Below the pieces are notes generated by a model. It was not told where the DNA came from. It worked only from the letters and a program-made list of their open reading frames with translations, and searched no databases. Positions 33,830 to 42,447 of a DNA stretch of 64,000 nucleotides are shown piece after piece (positions within the stretch are counted from its first letter, which is position 1; each line of letters begins with the position of its first letter). The stretch comes from Halomicroarcula saliterrae (lineage in GTDB: Archaea; Halobacteriota; Halobacteria; Halobacteriales; Haloarculaceae). The position numbers and the translations under genes are program-made. Location: contig NZ_JAMQON010000001.1 in the NCBI RefSeq assembly GCF_031624395.1, forward strand, positions 1 to 64,000, in the 5' to 3' direction.

Positions 33830-34564
33830 ATGCAAGGAAACGAACAGCAGGCCTACGACCGCGGGATAACCATCTTCTCCCCGGACGGACGCCTCTATCA
33901 GGTCGAGTACGCGCGCGAGGCAGTCAAACGCGGCACCGCGAGTGTCGGTGTGCGGACCGCCGACGGCGTGGTGCTGGCGGCGGACCGCCACGCGCGCTCC
34001 CCGCTCATCGAACGGGACAGCATCGAGAAGATACACGAGATAGACGACCACGTCGGCGTCGCGAGCGCCGGTCACGTCGCCGACGCCCGACAGCTCATCG
34101 ACGTGGCGCGTCGCCAGGCCCAGGTCAACCGCCTGCGCTACGACGAGCCCGCGAGCGTCGAGTCGCTGACCAAGGAGGTCACCGACTACATCCAGCAGTA
34201 CACCCAGACCGGCGGCGCACGCCCGTTCGGTGTCGCGCTGCTGGTCGCCGGTATCGAGGACGGCGAACCCCGCCTCTTCGAGACGGACCCGTCGGGGACG
34301 CCCTACGAGTGGCAGGCCGTCGCTATCGGCGGCTCCCGCGAGGAGATACAGAACTACCTCGAAGAGGAGTACACAGAGGAGATGGACCTCGAAGGCGGCC
34401 TCGAACTCGCGCTCCGCGCGCTGGCGTCGGTCAACGACGAGGGCCTCGACGCGACGGGCGTCGACATCGCCACCATCGACGTCGAGAGCGAACAGTTCAG
34501 CAAGGTCACGGAGGAGGAAATCGCCGAGCGGCTCGCCGAGTTCGACATCGGAGGTGAGGAGTGA
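33830..34564 (+). CDS. psmA: 20S proteasome subunit alpha
   Basis: 244 residues. The alpha signature YDRGITIFSPDGRLYQVEYAREAVKRGTASVGV at the N-terminus forms the gate and H0 helix. DGVVLAADRHARSPLI and SAGHVADARQLIDVARRQAQ follow. It forms the outer rings of the 20S core that receives substrates from PAN-type ATPases. The C-terminus FDIGGEE is encoded by codons that also hold the GGAGGTGAGGAG ribosome site for psmB, and the stop overlaps the psmB ATG. Confidence 0.96.
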   Translation: MQGNEQQAYDRGITIFSPDGRLYQVEYAREAVKRGTASVGVRTADGVVLAADRHARSPLIERDSIEKIHEIDDHVGVASAGHVADARQLIDVARRQAQVNRLRYDEPASVESLTKEVTDYIQQYTQTGGARPFGVALLVAGIEDGEPRLFETDPSGTPYEWQAVAIGGSREEIQNYLEEEYTEEMDLEGGLELALRALASVNDEGLDATGVDIATIDVESEQFSKVTEEEIAERLAEFDIGGEE

Positions 34565-35256
34565 TGTACGACCCCGAAAACCGACTCACTGACGCCTACG
34601 AGCCGGACGTCGGTACGATCCCCTCGGACGACGGCGGTCGCGACGAGGAGAACGTCACCAAGACCGGAACGACGACCGTCGGCCTCTCCACCGAGGACGG
34701 CGTCGTCATCGCGACGGACCGCCGCGCCTCGCTGGGCGGCCGTTTCGTCTCGAACAAAAATGTCCAGAAGGTCGAGCAGATTCACCCGACTGCGGCCATG
34801 ACGCTGGTCGGTAGCGTCGGCGGCGCCCAGTCGTTCATCCGCTCGCTGCGTTCCGAGGCGAACCTCTACGAGGTCCGCCGCGACGAACCGCTCAGCATCC
34901 ACGCGCTGGCGACGCTCGCGGGTAACTTCGCCCGCGGTGGTCCCTTCTTCGCCATCAACCCCATCATCGGCGGGGTGGACGACGAGGGCAGCCACGTCTA
35001 CAGCGTCGACCCGGCCGGCGGCGTCCTGCAGGACGACTACACCGTCACCGGCTCCGGGACGATGGTCGCCACCGGGACCATCGAGGGCAACTACGACCCA
35101 GAGATGAGCATCGAGGACGCCCGCGCGCTGGCTATCCGCGCGGTCAACGCGGCCGCCGAGCGCGACACCGGCTCCGGCAACGGTATCGTCTTGGCGGAAA
35201 TCACCGCCGACGGCGTCGACATCGACCGCTTCGACGACTACGAGTCGGCGGAGTAG
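34564..35256 (+). CDS. psmB: 20S proteasome subunit beta
   Basis: 230 residues from the ATG at 34564 (TGATG overlap with psmA; a GTG at 34561 is also in frame). A propeptide of 35 residues ends at KTG, and autocleavage would expose the catalytic threonine Thr36 in TTTVGLSTEDGVVIATDRRASLG. Catalytic Asp and Lys neighbours (DRRAS and the Lys in SNKNVQKVEQ) are present. It forms the two inner proteolytic rings. Coupled translation with psmA fits equal subunit supply. Confidence 0.95.
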   Translation: MYDPENRLTDAYEPDVGTIPSDDGGRDEENVTKTGTTTVGLSTEDGVVIATDRRASLGGRFVSNKNVQKVEQIHPTAAMTLVGSVGGAQSFIRSLRSEANLYEVRRDEPLSIHALATLAGNFARGGPFFAINPIIGGVDDEGSHVYSVDPAGGVLQDDYTVTGSGTMVATGTIEGNYDPEMSIEDARALAIRAVNAAAERDTGSGNGIVLAEITADGVDIDRFDDYESAE

Positions 35257-35257
35257 G

Positions 35258-35479
35258 TCATCGCGGCACCTCGACCCAGCCGGATATCCACGCGTCGTCG
35301 GTCTCCGGGAGGTGCGCGACCGTGAGACCGCTACACTCCTCTATTTCGACTTCGGTGCGTTGCCACCAGTCGGTCGGTCCGCCCTCGCCGTACTGTGTTC
35401 CGTCGTGTTCGACCACGTGACGACACCTGTCCGGCAGTCGCTCCGGAGCCGTCCTCGTTATCGTCCGCCTACCGGCCAC
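35258..35479 (-). CDS. Hypothetical small protein
   Basis: 73 residues, convergent with psmB and separated from it by one base. Sequence features: a basic N-terminus (MAGRRTITRTAPERLPDRC), a Trp pair (TDWWQRTEVEIEEC) and the C-terminal AWISGWVEVPR. Two Cys and two nearby His could bind a metal. I recognise no family. The composition is not clearly that of a shadow frame, so it may be real, but support is limited to an open frame and a plausible promoter (ctatagagggctatt read in reverse). Confidence 0.4.
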   Translation of the reverse strand: MAGRRTITRTAPERLPDRCRHVVEHDGTQYGEGGPTDWWQRTEVEIEECSGLTVAHLPETDDAWISGWVEVPR

Positions 35480-35561
35480 TCGGTACCCCGCAATAGCCCT
35501 CTATAGCTGTGTGAGCGGCGTCATTGATGGATATAAATGCGAGGGAGCACTCCCTCCGGTA

Positions 35562-36908
35562 ATGGCAGCCGACAGCGCCGACGAGGCGGTCGACCCGCTC
35601 GACTCGTTCCGGCAGTTCTTCGCGCTGGAACGGGACGTGCTGGTCCTCTCGCTGTCGATGCTCGCGTTCTCCCTCTCCTTCCAGATGACGAGCCGCTACC
35701 TGCCGGAGTACATGCGCGTGCTGGGAGCGAGCGCCGGCGTCATCGGGCTGTACGGTAGCGTCGGGAACCTCATCAGCGCCGTCTACCCCTACCCCGGCGG
35801 CGCCGTCTCGGACCGACTCGGCTCCCGGTTCGCGCTGACCGCTTTCGGCGTGCTCGCCACGCTGGGCTTTGGCGTCTGGTATCTCGCCGCCGCCGTCGGC
35901 TCGCTCACTGTGGGGCCGCTGACCCTGCCCGCCTGGACGTTCGTCTTCGTCGGCCTCTTCCTGGCACAGGCGTGGAAATCCTTCGGGCTGGGCGCGACCT
36001 TCGCCATCGTGAAACAGGCCGTCCCGCCCGAGCGCCTGGCGATGGGGTTTGCCAGTACCGAAGTCTTTCGCCGGCTGGGGTTTCTCGTCGGCCCGCTGCT
36101 GGCGGCGGGACTGCTCGCCGCGACGGCCTCCTTCGTCGGCGGCTTTCAGGCCGTGTTGCTCGTGGCCATCGGCTTCGGCGCGGTGGCGACCGTGGCCCAG
36201 CATTTCCTCTACGACGCGAGCGAGGACACGCTCGGGAAGTCCTTCGAAGGCGTGGGACAGGTCGTCACCGACCTGCGTGAACTCCCCGCCCCCCTTCGCC
36301 CGCTGCTGGTCGCGGACACGCTCGTCCGCTTCGCCAACGGGATGGTGTACGTCTTCTTCGTCATCGTGGTCACTGACTTCCTCTCGGTGGGGTTCACCGG
36401 CTTCGGCCTCTCCCTGCGACCGGACGCCTTCTTCGGCGTCCTCCTCGGCGTGGAGATGGTGGTCGCCATCCTCTCGATGGCGCCCGTCTCGAAGCTCGCG
36501 GAGTACGCCGGCCTCAAGCCCGCCGTCGCGCTGGGCTTTTCGGTGTACGCCCTGTTCCCGCTGCTGCTCATCTTCGCGCCGGCGAACCAGTGGGTGCTAG
36601 TGCTGCTCTTTGCCTATTCGGGCCTGCGCTTTGCCGGCCTGCCGGCCCACAAGGCGCTCATCGTCGGCCCCGCCGAGCGCGACTCCGGCGGCCGCGTCAC
36701 CGGGAGCTACTACCTCGTCAGGAACACGCTCGTCATCCCGAGCGCCGCGCTGGGCGGCTGGCTCTACGGCGCCGACTGGGCGCTCGATGTCGGGAGTGTG
36801 ACGCTCCAGGGCGGCCCACAGCTGGCCTTCGCCGTGGCGACCGCCGTCGGTGTCCTCGGCGTCGTCTACTTCGCCGTCTTCGGCCGGGAGTTCGACCCGT
36901 ACGAGTGA
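35562..36908 (+). CDS. MFS transporter
   Basis: 448 residues from the ATG at 35562 (MAADSADEAVDPLDSFRQFF). About twelve hydrophobic spans are arranged in two halves, with an N-half loop YPYPGGAVSDRLGSRFALTAFG that matches the MFS motif between TM2 and TM3 (GxxxDRxGxR). The large cytoplasmic middle loop contains EDTLGKSFEGVGQVVTDLRELP. The second half repeats the pattern. The substrate cannot be deduced. The promoter region has gatggatataaatg. Confidence 0.85.
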   Translation: MAADSADEAVDPLDSFRQFFALERDVLVLSLSMLAFSLSFQMTSRYLPEYMRVLGASAGVIGLYGSVGNLISAVYPYPGGAVSDRLGSRFALTAFGVLATLGFGVWYLAAAVGSLTVGPLTLPAWTFVFVGLFLAQAWKSFGLGATFAIVKQAVPPERLAMGFASTEVFRRLGFLVGPLLAAGLLAATASFVGGFQAVLLVAIGFGAVATVAQHFLYDASEDTLGKSFEGVGQVVTDLRELPAPLRPLLVADTLVRFANGMVYVFFVIVVTDFLSVGFTGFGLSLRPDAFFGVLLGVEMVVAILSMAPVSKLAEYAGLKPAVALGFSVYALFPLLLIFAPANQWVLVLLFAYSGLRFAGLPAHKALIVGPAERDSGGRVTGSYYLVRNTLVIPSAALGGWLYGADWALDVGSVTLQGGPQLAFAVATAVGVLGVVYFAVFGREFDPYE

Positions 36909-36921
36909 GCCGGCCGACCCG

Positions 36922-37650
36922 TCAGCCGTAGTACTGTCCCAGTACGGCGAGGACCCAGATACCGACGTGGGCCCCGACCACCGGGAAAAGCGTCCGCCGC
37001 CGGAGGTAGACAGCCGTCAGCACGACCGACACCGCCGCGACGAGGAGTACGGAGCCGACCGGCCAGGTCACGAGATGGGCGAGCGTGAAGACCGCGACCG
37101 TGAGGCTCCCGGCGACCGCGGCGCTGTCGGTGTACTCTAGCAGCCGTTCGAGCGGGTAGCCCCGATAGAGTATCTCCTCGACGACGCCGGTCGTCACCGC
37201 GCTCAGGAGGGCGACCCCGATGCCGGGGGTGGACTCCAGACTTCCGAGGCCGTCCGCGACGGGTAGTCCGACCGCCGCCAGCACCGTCGGCCCGACGATG
37301 AAGACGGCCATGACGACGGCGGCCGTCCCGACGAGATAGGCGAGGTCCCGCCACGCCGGCCGGCGGACGCCGACCGAGGCGAGGGGCCGGTCTTCGACGC
37401 TGACGACGACACCGAGGACAGCGAGCGCGACGGCCCACTGGAGCGCCACCTCGGCCAACGGCCCGGGCGTCAGCCCCAGCGCGTCGACGAGTGCCACCAG
37501 CACCGGCAACGCGAGCAGCGCCACCACGACGGTGAGCTGGGTCACCGTGGGTATCCCCGCGAGCGCCGTGGAGAGACGGGCCTGCTCCTGGGGCTGTGTG
37601 TCGGTCGCCGTTCGGTTCGGGGTGTCGGTGGGGGAGCCGTCTTCGCTCAT
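36922..37650 (-). CDS. CPBP family intramembrane metalloprotease
   Basis: 242 residues, with about eight hydrophobic spans. The two diagnostic motifs are present: EEILYRGYPLERL (motif EExxxR) near residue 165 and TLAHLVTW (FxxxH-like) near 195, followed by a third hydrophobic block ending in HVGIWVLAVLGQYYG. These Glu and His residues coordinate the catalytic metal in Rce1-like proteases. The substrate is unknown. It is convergent with the MFS gene. Confidence 0.85.
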   Translation of the reverse strand: MSEDGSPTDTPNRTATDTQPQEQARLSTALAGIPTVTQLTVVVALLALPVLVALVDALGLTPGPLAEVALQWAVALAVLGVVVSVEDRPLASVGVRRPAWRDLAYLVGTAAVVMAVFIVGPTVLAAVGLPVADGLGSLESTPGIGVALLSAVTTGVVEEILYRGYPLERLLEYTDSAAVAGSLTVAVFTLAHLVTWPVGSVLLVAAVSVVLTAVYLRRRTLFPVVGAHVGIWVLAVLGQYYG

Positions 37651-37873
37651 CTGTCCTGAGAGTATTCAGCCCGTCTCACCACATGTTCGGGCGAGCCACA
37701 GCGGCGAAGCTGCGCGGACGGGGTCGCCGAGTGGAGGGCAAGCGGAACGCGGGCAGGGGTACGGGCGCTTTCGTGTCGACTATCTGTAGGGTATTACATA
37801 AAACGTGGGCCCGCTGCGTCGGTGGCGAGGACCGAACGCCAACGCTAAAGCCGGCCCGGCGAACATTCGGACA

Positions 37874-39280
37874 ATGCGCGAGGGCCATCCCATCGAGCGA
37901 ACGGTCGGCATGGAGTACTACGTCAGCGACGCCGACGGCGTGGGCGGGCACCTCCGGGCGAGCCCCGAGGACTTCCGGGTCACCGAACTGGAGTCGTTCG
38001 ACACCGCGCCGGTCGACGCCGACACCGGCGGCTACCCCCACCTCGTCTGCCGGGTCGAACTCCGCAACTGGGACACGAACGACTTCGCCAGCGCCCTCTC
38101 GGACCGACTCGGCGTCTCCCGCGAGCGGGTCTCCTGGGCCGGGACGAAGGACAAGCGAGCGGTCACCCGCCAGCTGTTCTCGGTGAAAGGCATCGAGCCG
38201 GCGGCCCTCCCCGACCTCGACGGCGCCGACATCGAGGTCGTCGGCCGCGCCGGTCGCCCGATTCTGTTCGGGGACCTGGCCGGCAACGGCTTCGAAATCG
38301 TCGTTCGGGACACCGACGCGCCCGAGAACGCGGCGTCAGTGGTCGCGGACCTGCGGGAGTTTGCCGGCGAGGAGAGCGCCGACGACTCGGCGGACGGCGG
38401 GGCGACGGTCGCCGTCCCGAACTACTTCGGCCAGCAGCGCTTTGGCTCGCGCCGGCCGGTCACCCACGAGGTCGGCCTCGCTATCGTCCGCGAGCAGTGG
38501 AAAGAGGCCGTCCTCGCCTACGTGGGGAACCCACACGAGCGCGAGCCCGAGGACACACAGGCCGCCCGCGCGTACGTCGACGAGACCGAGGACTGGGCGG
38601 GCGCGCTCGACCGCCTCCCGCGGGCGCTCGGGTTCGAGCGGTCGATGTGTCACAAACTGGTCGAAAACAGCGAGGCGCGAAGCGCCTCGAACCAGTCGAG
38701 CGAACGGGGTCCGCGAGACAGCGGCCTGACGCCCGAAGACTTCCGCGAGGCCGTCGAGACGCTCCCGACGAACCTCCAGACGCTCTTTGTCAACGCCGGC
38801 CAGTCGTACGTCTTCAACCGGATTCTCTCGGAACGGCTGGAGCGAGGCCTGCCCTTCGACCGGCCGGTCGAGGGTGACGTGGTCTGCTTTGCCGACTCGG
38901 ACGCTCCCGGCGACCTCCCACTGCCCGACACCGACCGCATCCAGCGGGTCACCGGGAAGCGGCTGCCGACGGTCGAGCGCCACTGCGAGCGCGGTCGCGC
39001 GTTCGTCACTGCGCCGCTGGTCGGGACGGGGACGGAGCTGGCCGACGGCGAGCCGGGCGAGATAGCGCGCGAGGTCCTGGCGGACGTGGGGCTGGAACCC
39101 GGCGACTTCGCGCTGCCGGGCGAGTTCGACAGCGAGGGCACGCGGCGGGCGATACAGGTCCGGACGGAGCTGGGTGTCTCGCGTGACGGCGACGACCTGA
39201 CGTTCGACTTCGCACTGCCGAAAGGGAGCTACGCCACCGTCCTGCTGCGGGAGTTCCGCAAGAACGACCCTGCGGCATAA
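37874..39280 (+). CDS. truD: tRNA pseudouridine(13) synthase TruD
   Basis: 468 residues from the ATG at 37874 ([25 protein letters not shown]). The catalytic motif [15 protein letters not shown] near residue 95 carries the Asp. [23 protein letters not shown] and [23 protein letters not shown] are family blocks. A Ser/Arg-rich segment ([21 protein letters not shown]) between two conserved helices is encoded by 38671-38728, which contains an 8-bp palindrome and looks like an in-frame repeat insertion. The enzyme acts on U13 of tRNA and probably on other RNAs. Confidence 0.93.
   Translation: MREGHPIERTVGMEYYVSDADGVGGHLRASPEDFRVTELESFDTAPVDADTGGYPHLVCRVELRNWDTNDFASALSDRLGVSRERVSWAGTKDKRAVTRQLFSVKGIEPAALPDLDGADIEVVGRAGRPILFGDLAGNGFEIVVRDTDAPENAASVVADLREFAGEESADDSADGGATVAVPNYFGQQRFGSRRPVTHEVGLAIVREQWKEAVLAYVGNPHEREPEDTQAARAYVDETEDWAGALDRLPRALGFERSMCHKLVENSEARSASNQSSERGPRDSGLTPEDFREAVETLPTNLQTLFVNAGQSYVFNRILSERLERGLPFDRPVEGDVVCFADSDAPGDLPLPDTDRIQRVTGKRLPTVERHCERGRAFVTAPLVGTGTELADGEPGEIAREVLADVGLEPGDFALPGEFDSEGTRRAIQVRTELGVSRDGDDLTFDFALPKGSYATVLLREFRKNDPAA
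38671..38728. repeat. Palindromic insertion inside truD
   Basis: CGAGGCGC-GAA-GCGCCTCG (38671-38689) is a perfect 8-bp stem, followed by repeat-like AGTCGAGCGAACGGGGTC. The segment is in frame and codes for about 20 extra residues relative to the usual short ENG-type turn in TruD. Confidence 0.5.
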
Positions 39281-39626
39281 TCCGAAGCCGTTTTCGAGAG
39301 CGCTCTCTTGGCTACTGTCCGCGAGAGCCAGAAAGCCCCCGCAGTCTCGACTCGCGCGGCTCGCTGCGCGCTTCGCTCACTGCGTTCGCTACAGTGCTTA
39401 CTTCGCCGTGCTTCGCCGAGACCGCGGCCCCTTTCAGTCCCACCCATGCCGGCTGGCCAACCGGTTACGGGTGGACTGAAAGGGGCGACTGGCTGTTTGT
39501 GGCGGAGTCGCTGTGAATCGCTAGCAGGGATCTCCGGCTGTCCACGCTCGCGTTCCGATATCCAAGCGCAACGTTACCGACGGAGAACCGCCTCGCTTAT
39601 CCACGCCAGCCGCCCTACGACTCGGT
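39281..39626. other. Gene-free 346-base spacer with repeats
   Basis: No credible ORF on either strand. The left third (39340-39425) is a G+C-rich, repeat-like tract with several short stems and the loop motif TCACTGCGTTC at 39377-39387. The middle holds a long inverted repeat (39428-39485). The right part is plain sequence leading to the DUF2103 gene, with a weak promoter around 39595. Confidence 0.7.
39428..39485. repeat. Long inverted repeat with GACTGAAAGGGG arms
   Basis: Left arm CCCCTTTCAGTCCCACCC (39428-39445) and right arm GGGTGGACTGAAAGGGG (39469-39485) pair along their whole length apart from a one-base bulge, around a 23-base loop. It is the strongest inverted repeat in the window and lies outside any gene. 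Confidence 0.85.
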
Positions 39627-40358
39627 ATGGACTGTCGGCAGTGTGCCACGCCGCTCGATAGACCGGGCGACTACTGTCTGGTCTGTCACACTGCCAACGC
39701 CGACGCCGTCGTCCTCGAACTCGAACGCGACCGAGCGACGGTCACCTGTCTGCTCGACGGGTCGGTCGTCGGCGAGCGAGCGGTGACGACGACCCCGGAG
39801 GGCGAGGGCAGCGACGAGCTGGTCGTCGTCGAACTGCGGAACTTCGCCGGCCTCGTCGCCGACGAGGTGCGACGCAAGCGCCCCGAGGAAGTGTACGTCA
39901 CCGGCGAGTACGAGGTTATCAGCGCGGTGCGGGGCCAGCTCCACCACGAGTTCTTCCGGGTGAAAGGCGACGACCCCGTCGGTCGGGTCATCGACCGGCA
40001 GGGCGAGCCCGCGCTCGAAGTGGTCGACGCCCCGCCGGAGTCGAAACTCGGCGGGAGCCACTCGACGCTCATCGGCGGTCGGGCGGGCCAGCGGGTCGTC
40101 TACACCGTCGCCGGCCACCCGCACGTCAAGAAAGTGATTCCGGGGCCGATCGACGCCGGCGGGGCCTCCTCGCCGACCGGCGTCCGGGCGAAGGCCACCC
40201 GCGCCGACGCCAACGGGAACGTCCGCGTGCTCATCCGGGACGGCTCCAGCGTCCAGGAGAACCGCGTCGTGACGACGGCGGGCGACCGCGAACTCGGCGA
40301 GCACGTCCGCGCGGACCTGAACGAGGCGCTGATAGAGGCCGAGTTACAGGACGAGTGA
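39627..40358 (+). CDS. DUF2103 predicted metal-binding protein
   Basis: 243 residues. The N-terminal finger MDCRQCATPLDRPGDYCLVCHTAN has two CxxC pairs. The body runs DELVVVELRNFAGLVADEVRRKRPEEVYVTGEYEVISAVRGQLHHEFFRVKGDDPV and ends SPTGVRAKATRADANGNVRVLIRDGSSVQENRVVTTAGDRELGE, as in archaeal DUF2103. The role is unknown; the zinc ribbon and basic strands suggest nucleic-acid contact, which is an inference. Confidence 0.85.
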   Translation: MDCRQCATPLDRPGDYCLVCHTANADAVVLELERDRATVTCLLDGSVVGERAVTTTPEGEGSDELVVVELRNFAGLVADEVRRKRPEEVYVTGEYEVISAVRGQLHHEFFRVKGDDPVGRVIDRQGEPALEVVDAPPESKLGGSHSTLIGGRAGQRVVYTVAGHPHVKKVIPGPIDAGGASSPTGVRAKATRADANGNVRVLIRDGSSVQENRVVTTAGDRELGEHVRADLNEALIEAELQDE

Positions 40359-40359
40359 G

Positions 40360-40527
40360 TCAGACTGCACGCGGCGCGTCTTCCAGCCGCCGGAAGGTGA
40401 GCAGGGCGAGGGTCGCGGTCAGGACAGAGAGGCCCGCTTGGAGCGGCCGCCCGCCGTAGAGCCAGTAGCCACACAGCAGCAGGGAGAGCACCGCGACGGC
40501 GAGCACCGCGATTTGACTGTGACGCAT
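40360..40527 (-). CDS. Small two-TM membrane protein
   Basis: 55 residues, MRHSQIAVLAVAVLSLLLCGYWLY, then GRPLQAGLSVLTATLALLTFRRLEDAPRAV. Two hydrophobic helices and short polar ends. Convergent with the DUF2103 gene. No family is recognised. The start (ATG at 40527) is chosen over a longer frame because the hydrophobic segment begins right after it. Confidence 0.65.
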   Translation of the reverse strand: MRHSQIAVLAVAVLSLLLCGYWLYGGRPLQAGLSVLTATLALLTFRRLEDAPRAV

Positions 40528-40589
40528 CCGTCCCGGAGCGTAGACGAGCCTGTGATAAATCCGTTTTGCCGACTGTCGCCAGATAGCTC

Positions 40590-41231
40590 TCAGGCCAGCA
40601 ACCCCGTGCCGACGATGACACCGACGACCAGCGCCACGACGGCCCCGCGAGCCACCGGCGAGAACTCCGTTTTCGCGTCCAGCACCAGCGGCACGGCGTG
40701 TAACGCTGCGAGCAGGAGGAACGCCACCGGCGCGATGGTCTCGAAGGCGACTGCCCCGAGCGCGAGCACCGCGAGCGCGACACCGCCCGAAGCGAGGTAG
40801 CTCCGGCCCCGTTCGGCCGCCCCCGCCCGCACGAGCAGCCCGCCGGTCCACAGATACCCGAGCGCGGCCGCCCCGACCCACGCGAACCAGAACGCGACCC
40901 GGGGCGGGACCAGACCGCTGACACCGGCCACGGTCAGCGCCGTCGCGGTCCCGTTGACCGTCCCCCAGCCGAACATGGCGTCCGAAAAGCGCACGTCGTC
41001 GGGACCGTGTAGGACGGTGAGGCCGGCGAAGCCACAGACGAGGACGACCCACAGCGCCGTCGCGAGGAGTGCGCTGTCGGGTACGGCGACCCAGGCAAGC
41101 ACCTGTGTCCCGCCCCAGCCCAGCAGGCCGGCCGTCCCGCCGGCGAGCAGGAATCCCGATTCGTCGAGGCGGCCGCTGGTGGCGGGTGCGACGTGCCGGA
41201 GACGCGCTCGGAGGCCGTCGGTCACAGCCAT
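40590..41231 (-). CDS. Haloarchaeal multi-pass membrane protein
   Basis: 213 residues with six or so hydrophobic spans (for example GWGGTQVLAWVAVPDSALLATALWVVLVCGFAGL, VAFWFAWVGAAALGYLWTGGLLV, GVALAVLALGAVAFETIAPVAFLLLAALHAVPLVL). The soluble N-terminus is short and basic. No transport or catalytic motif is visible. Function unknown. Two other small membrane-protein genes flank it on the same strand. Confidence 0.75.
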   Translation of the reverse strand: MAVTDGLRARLRHVAPATSGRLDESGFLLAGGTAGLLGWGGTQVLAWVAVPDSALLATALWVVLVCGFAGLTVLHGPDDVRFSDAMFGWGTVNGTATALTVAGVSGLVPPRVAFWFAWVGAAALGYLWTGGLLVRAGAAERGRSYLASGGVALAVLALGAVAFETIAPVAFLLLAALHAVPLVLDAKTEFSPVARGAVVALVVGVIVGTGLLA

Positions 41232-41268
41232 CGACTCGGCTGTTGGACCGCGGACGGCAAGTGGCTGT

Positions 41269-41493
41269 TCACGCGAACTCGGCGGCCAGCAGGAGGACGC
41301 TCGGCGCGACCACCAGCACGAGACCGCCGACGATGAGCAGTGCCGGCAACACCAGCAGTCCTATCTCGGTGAACAGCCACAGTCCCAGCCCCGCGAGTAT
41401 CGCGACCAACCCGACGAGGCGGAGCAACCACGCGACGATACCTTCGAAGCCGGAGTCCGCGACCACGTCGACGACTTCCAGTACTTCGTCCAT
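41269..41493 (-). CDS. Small membrane protein
   Basis: 74 residues. An acidic N-terminal stretch ([18 protein letters not shown]) is followed by two hydrophobic helices: [23 protein letters not shown] and [31 protein letters not shown]. It is compact and typical of haloarchaeal small membrane families of unknown function. It is divergent from the L37Ae gene, with a shared promoter region containing gtttaac. Confidence 0.7.
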   Translation of the reverse strand: MDEVLEVVDVVADSGFEGIVAWLLRLVGLVAILAGLGLWLFTEIGLLVLPALLIVGGLVLVVAPSVLLLAAEFA

Positions 41494-41606
41494 GGCGTCG
41501 CGTGGGTTCGCCGCGGAGATGTTTAACGGCTGTGGCTGTGAAAAAATCGCCTCGCGAACCGTATCTCGAAGGGCTTATGTGGCCGCTGGGCCGACGAAAG
41601 AGTACT

Positions 41607-41885
41607 ATGGCTAGCAAGAGCGGAAAGACCGGGAGCTCCGGCCGATTCGGCGCTCGCTACGGTCGCGTCTCGCGTCGCCGCGTCGCCGAAATCGAGTCGG
41701 AGATGAACGAGGACCACACCTGTCCGAACTGCGGCGAGGACAAGGTCGACCGACAGGGCACCGGCATCTGGCAGTGTAGCTACTGCGATTACAAGTACAC
41801 CGGCGGGAGCTACAAGCCCGAGACGCCCGGTGGCAAGACCGTCCGCCGCTCCATCCGCGCCGCCCTCGCCGAAGACGAGGAGTAA
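41607..41885 (+). CDS. rpl37ae: 50S ribosomal protein L37Ae
   Basis: 92 residues. A basic N-terminus ([24 protein letters not shown]-like) leads into a zinc ribbon [22 protein letters not shown] with two CxxC knuckles, then [22 protein letters not shown]. This is the archaeal/eukaryal large-subunit protein L43e (L37Ae). It is first in the conserved archaeal cluster with RNA polymerase subunit P and Pcc1. Confidence 0.96.
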   Translation: MASKSGKTGSSGRFGARYGRVSRRRVAEIESEMNEDHTCPNCGEDKVDRQGTGIWQCSYCDYKYTGGSYKPETPGGKTVRRSIRAALAEDEE

Positions 41886-41909
41886 AGTCTCGAACCCCCA
41901 TTCCCAGTT

Positions 41910-42044
41910 ATGAGCTACAAGTGTTCACGCTGTAAGCGCGACGTAACACTCGACGAGTACGGTGGCGTCCGCTGTCCGTACTGTGGTCACCGCGTGCTCC
42001 TGAAGGAGCGCTCGCCCGACGTGAAAGAAGTCGACGTCAAGTGA
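41910..42044 (+). CDS. rpoP: DNA-directed RNA polymerase subunit P (Rpb12-like)
   Basis: 44 residues. [18 protein letters not shown] is followed by [17 protein letters not shown] and a short acidic-basic tail. The two CxxC pairs form the zinc ribbon of archaeal RpoP/eukaryal Rpb12, a small core subunit of RNA polymerase. It starts 24 bases after L37Ae in the same operon. The gene is short but unambiguous by motif and position. Confidence 0.95.
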   Translation: MSYKCSRCKRDVTLDEYGGVRCPYCGHRVLLKERSPDVKEVDVK

Positions 42045-42120
42045 GGCGGGCCGTTGTAGCGCAGTTCACGACGGCGCCCGCCGGGTCGGCACACACCGGT
42101 ACACCACGCTACCAATCCGT

Positions 42121-42381
42121 ATGACGCCGCCACACCGGACCGTTCTCACCTTCGATTTTCCCGACAGCGCGCGGGCACGCCGCGTCGAGCGGAGCCTCCG
42201 TCCCGAAGTGGGCGACATCGACGGCGACCGGACGACCGCCACGCTGGCCCGAGAGGGCCCGACGCTTCGCATCACCGTCGAGGCCGACGACCTCGTCGCG
42301 CTCCGCGCCGGGTGTAATACGTGGTTGACACTTTCTTCGGTCGCCGAAACCGCGGGGGTCCGGCTGGACGGCGAGGGATAG
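42121..42381 (+). CDS. KEOPS complex subunit Pcc1
   Basis: 86 residues. HRTVLTFDFPDSARARRVERSLRPEVGDIDGDRTTATLAREGPTLRITVEADDLVALRAGCNTWLTLSSVAETA is the Pcc1 pattern. This small dimeric protein scaffolds Kae1 in the KEOPS complex, which makes the t6A modification of tRNA. Its place after L37Ae and RpoP is conserved in archaea and supports the call. The usual downstream prefoldin beta is instead 24 kb away at 17.7 kb. Confidence 0.9.
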   Translation: MTPPHRTVLTFDFPDSARARRVERSLRPEVGDIDGDRTTATLAREGPTLRITVEADDLVALRAGCNTWLTLSSVAETAGVRLDGEG

Positions 42382-42447
42382 TTCCGGGCCCTGTCATCGA
42401 TAGTATATAGTCGCCCGGGCCTGTTGGTATCGGTAGCACGCGCCAGT

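Noticed and set aside
37715-37765. tRNA-like stretch ggggtcgccgagtggagggcaagc
   Set aside because: No T arm (GGTTCGAATCC-like) or matching acceptor stem nearby.
39340-39425. Minus-strand frame coding for Ser/Glu/Arg repeats
   Set aside because: The low-complexity peptide is a by-product of the repeat motif; no start site or family support.
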